From: Selenihalanaerobacter shriftii
GTDB lineage: Bacteria > Bacillota > Halanaerobiia > Halobacteroidales > Acetohalobiaceae
DNA length: 64,000 bases
Direction: 5' to 3'
NCBI RefSeq assembly: GCF_900167185.1
Contig: NZ_FUWM01000007.1
Span: 1 to 64,000 of the forward strand
Position 1 is the stretch's first letter, and each line of letters starts with the position of its first letter. The notes below the pieces were generated by a model, which made no database searches, was not told the DNA's origin, and was given only the letters and a program-made list of their open reading frames with translations. The position numbers were made by a program, and so were the translations under genes. Below, in pieces: positions 62,590 to 64,000 of the stretch.

Positions 62590-62680
62590 GATAGCCCTAG
62601 CTATTTACTATCCACTACTATGTATCATTATTATTATTAATCACAGTTTATACTAAAGTCAACTAAAGAATCTCCTACTC
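62590..62680 (-). promoter_or_regulatory. Possible promoter and leader hairpin of the S55 peptidase gene
   Basis: On the minus strand TTGACT is followed after 18 bases by AATAAT, about 60-90 bases before the TTG start. GGATAG and CTATCC can form a six-base stem in the leader. Both are modest matches. Confidence 0.35.
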
Positions 62681-63037
62681 TATTTTTTGGTTTAACTGTT
62701 TATAGAGTACTTCAGCCATATCCAACTGCTGAGAACGAGAAATCTCCTGTGCATACTTCTGATCCAATCTTTCTCTAAATATATCTTCCTTTAATCCACC
62801 ATTTAAATATCCAGACTTCGGAATCGTCTTTCGCATTTCCTTTAACATTAGACCAACAAAGAGAGCAGAAAATTTCTTGCTAACTTCTCTCAATTTAGTT
62901 TCCCGTTCTTTTTCACTTTGCATTACTTGTTCTGCCTTCTGTAAGCTTTGCTTAAAGTTATTTACTTCCCTTTTACTCCGTTGTAAATCATTCTTTGTCT
63001 GTAATAACCTTAAGCTTTGATTGCTACTGATTTTCAT
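62675..63037 (-). CDS. flgJ: FlgJ-type flagellar rod-binding protein
   Basis: 120 residues. A coiled-coil start is followed by the rod-binding domain (PF10135) with KKFSALFVGLMLKEMRKTIP, SGYLNGGLKEDIFRERLDQ and LDMAEVLYKQL. The muramidase domain of enterobacterial FlgJ is absent, as in many other bacteria. It should cap the growing rod in the periplasm. 21 bp after flgI; GAGGGATT ribosome site. Confidence 0.88.
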   Translation of the reverse strand: MKISSNQSLRLLQTKNDLQRSKREVNNFKQSLQKAEQVMQSEKERETKLREVSKKFSALFVGLMLKEMRKTIPKSGYLNGGLKEDIFRERLDQKYAQEISRSQQLDMAEVLYKQLNQKIE

Positions 63038-63058
63038 ATCTTCAATCCCTCACTTAAT

Positions 63059-64000
63059 TTACATAATTTCTAACTTAGCATGTAAAGCGCCAGCCTGCTT
63101 AATAGCCTGTAAAATTGCTATAGTATCCCGTGGAGTAGCACCTACCCCATTTAAAGCCTTGACTACATCTGAAATAGTAGAACCTTTAGGAACCACTAAT
63201 AAATTACTCTTCTCTTCTTTAGCACTAACATCAGTATTTTGAGTCTTTTCAGTCTCACCTTCTGATAATGGAGGAGGTTGATCAACCTCTTCTTGCGTAG
63301 AAATAGTAATTGTTAAATTCCCATGGGCTACTGAAATAGTAGAAATTCTTACATTATGACCCATTACTATAGTACCAGTTCTTTCATTAATCACTACTTT
63401 AGCCTCAGTATCTGGCCTAACCGGTAATTTATTAATCTCAGCTATGAAACTAACCGATCTATCTTTAAAATAACTAGGTACTGTAACTTCAACTCGACCT
63501 GGATCTAAAGCTTGAGCAAAGTTATTACCATCCGAATTATACCCATAACGTTGATTAACTGCTTCAGCAATTCGCTGAGCAGTTGCAAAATCAGGATTAT
63601 CTAATAATAAAGTTATTTCACCTTTATTCATAAAATCAGTTCTAACTTCTCGTTCTATAATACCACCATTAGGGATCATTCCTACAGTAGTATGATTTTT
63701 TCGAACAGAATTTCCTCCTTGACTGGCATTAAATCCTCCAATGGATATTGGTCCCTGGCCCATTGCATAAACTTCTTTCTGATTAGGCCCAGTTAATGGA
63801 GTCATTAATAAAGTACCACCTTGTAAACTTTCAGCATCACCAATAGAGGAAACATTTAGATCTACCCTATCTCCCGGTCTACTAAAAGGCGGCAACTCAG
63901 CTGTCACCATTACAGCAGCTATATTTTCAGATTCAACTTGATTTGAATTAACATTAACTCCAAATTTCTTTAACATATTAGCAATTGAACGTACAGTAGC
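63059..64000 (-). CDS. flgI: Flagellar P-ring protein FlgI, 5' end cut by window
   Basis: 313 residues to the window edge, starting inside the gene (ATVRSIANMLKKFG precedes NVNSNQVESENIAAVMVTAE). Landmarks are LPPFSRPGDRVDLNVSSIGD, GGTLLMTPLTG, GNSVRKNHTTVGMIPNGG, RTGTIVMGHNVRIS and a C-terminal GVGATPRDTIAILQAIKQAG. It forms the ring around the rod in the wall layer, expected in a diderm cell. A Glu/Lys/Asp-rich insert (about 230-255) interrupts the usual C-terminal region. FlgH and rod genes should lie beyond 64000. Confidence 0.96.
   Translation of the reverse strand, partial: ATVRSIANMLKKFGVNVNSNQVESENIAAVMVTAELPPFSRPGDRVDLNVSSIGDAESLQGGTLLMTPLTGPNQKEVYAMGQGPISIGGFNASQGGNSVRKNHTTVGMIPNGGIIEREVRTDFMNKGEITLLLDNPDFATAQRIAEAVNQRYGYNSDGNNFAQALDPGRVEVTVPSYFKDRSVSFIAEINKLPVRPDTEAKVVINERTGTIVMGHNVRISTISVAHGNLTITISTQEEVDQPPPLSEGETEKTQNTDVSAKEEKSNLLVVPKGSTISDVVKALNGVGATPRDTIAILQAIKQAGALHAKLEIM

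Noticed and set aside
1-64000. tRNA genes, CRISPR arrays, insertion-sequence transposases, prophage or origin features
   Set aside because: None was found on reading either strand.

Overview
This window looks like part of the chromosome of a diderm, low-GC member of the Bacillota, most probably order Halanaerobiales; I cannot name a species. The evidence is AT-rich DNA and consistent Bacillota-style Shine-Dalgarno sequences with many TTG/GTG starts. It also has a Gram-positive-type tyrosine kinase/PHP phosphatase pair, an S-layer-homology porin of OmpM type, and a full set of lipid A, Kdo, Lpt, BamA and TamB genes. LpxI replaces LpxH. Every convincing gene lies on the minus strand, so transcription runs from the high-coordinate end towards base 1. 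The left end cuts a cysD-like gene and the right end cuts flgI.

Layout in transcription order. (1) 64000-62675: flagellar flgI (partial) and a FlgJ-type rod-binding protein. (2) 62562-60595: a secreted SpoIVB-family S55 peptidase. (3) 60403-50910: tamB, bamA, three consecutive OmpH/Skp-like genes and lpxD, starting from a recognisable promoter. (4) 50821-46795: a small YjbH-like barrel, then an unusual ABC transporter (a four-TM permease with a roughly 650-residue extracytoplasmic coiled-coil region, plus its ATPase) that has its own promoter and leads into lpxC. (5) 46720-35001: lpxC, fabZ, lpxA, lpxI, lpxB, msbA, a DUF374 acyltransferase, lpxK, kdsB, kdsA, kdsD, kdsC and an LpxL-type acyltransferase. 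(6) 34979-31986: lptC, lptA, lptB and one LptF/G permease. (7) 31920-30278: the DUF3084 and YqgF-like pair. (8) 30187-25071: a small SLH protein, an OmpM-like SLH porin with a roughly 300-nt leader, and two secreted orphans. (9) 24907-16783: lptD, a WaaA-heptosyltransferase fusion, a second GT9 enzyme, GT2, GT4 and a WaaP-like kinase. (10) 16673-10478: a sulfotransferase, GT2, GT4, a Wzy/WaaL-type protein, a second WaaP-like kinase and a sugar epimerase, which together look like a variable O-chain or polysaccharide region. (11) 9918-1220: an orphan ATPase-type gene between repeat modules, then an exopolysaccharide block (GT4, predicted outer-membrane protein, small membrane protein, Wza-like exporter, Wzz-like copolymerase, BY-kinase, PHP phosphatase, initiating sugar transferase). 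(12) 1064-1: a four-helix-bundle gene framed by inverted repeats, then cysD.

Together the genes describe one continuous envelope factory. Lipid A and Kdo are made (lpx, kds), flipped (MsbA), decorated with heptose-type sugars, phosphate and probably sulfate (GT9, kinases, sulfotransferase fed by CysD), and moved out by Lpt proteins. Barrel proteins are chaperoned by OmpH/Skp homologues and inserted by BamA. TamB and the new ABC system are candidates for lipid or lipoprotein traffic, and SLH proteins tie the outer membrane to the wall. The most attractive undescribed piece is the ABC permease/ATPase at 46795-50028. Other notable points are the WaaA-GT9 fusion, the triple OmpH set, a start-less perfect Shine-Dalgarno in the ompM leader, the inverted-repeat cassette around the four-helix-bundle gene, and a 163-bp foldback element. 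No tRNA, rRNA, CRISPR array or transposase gene was seen.
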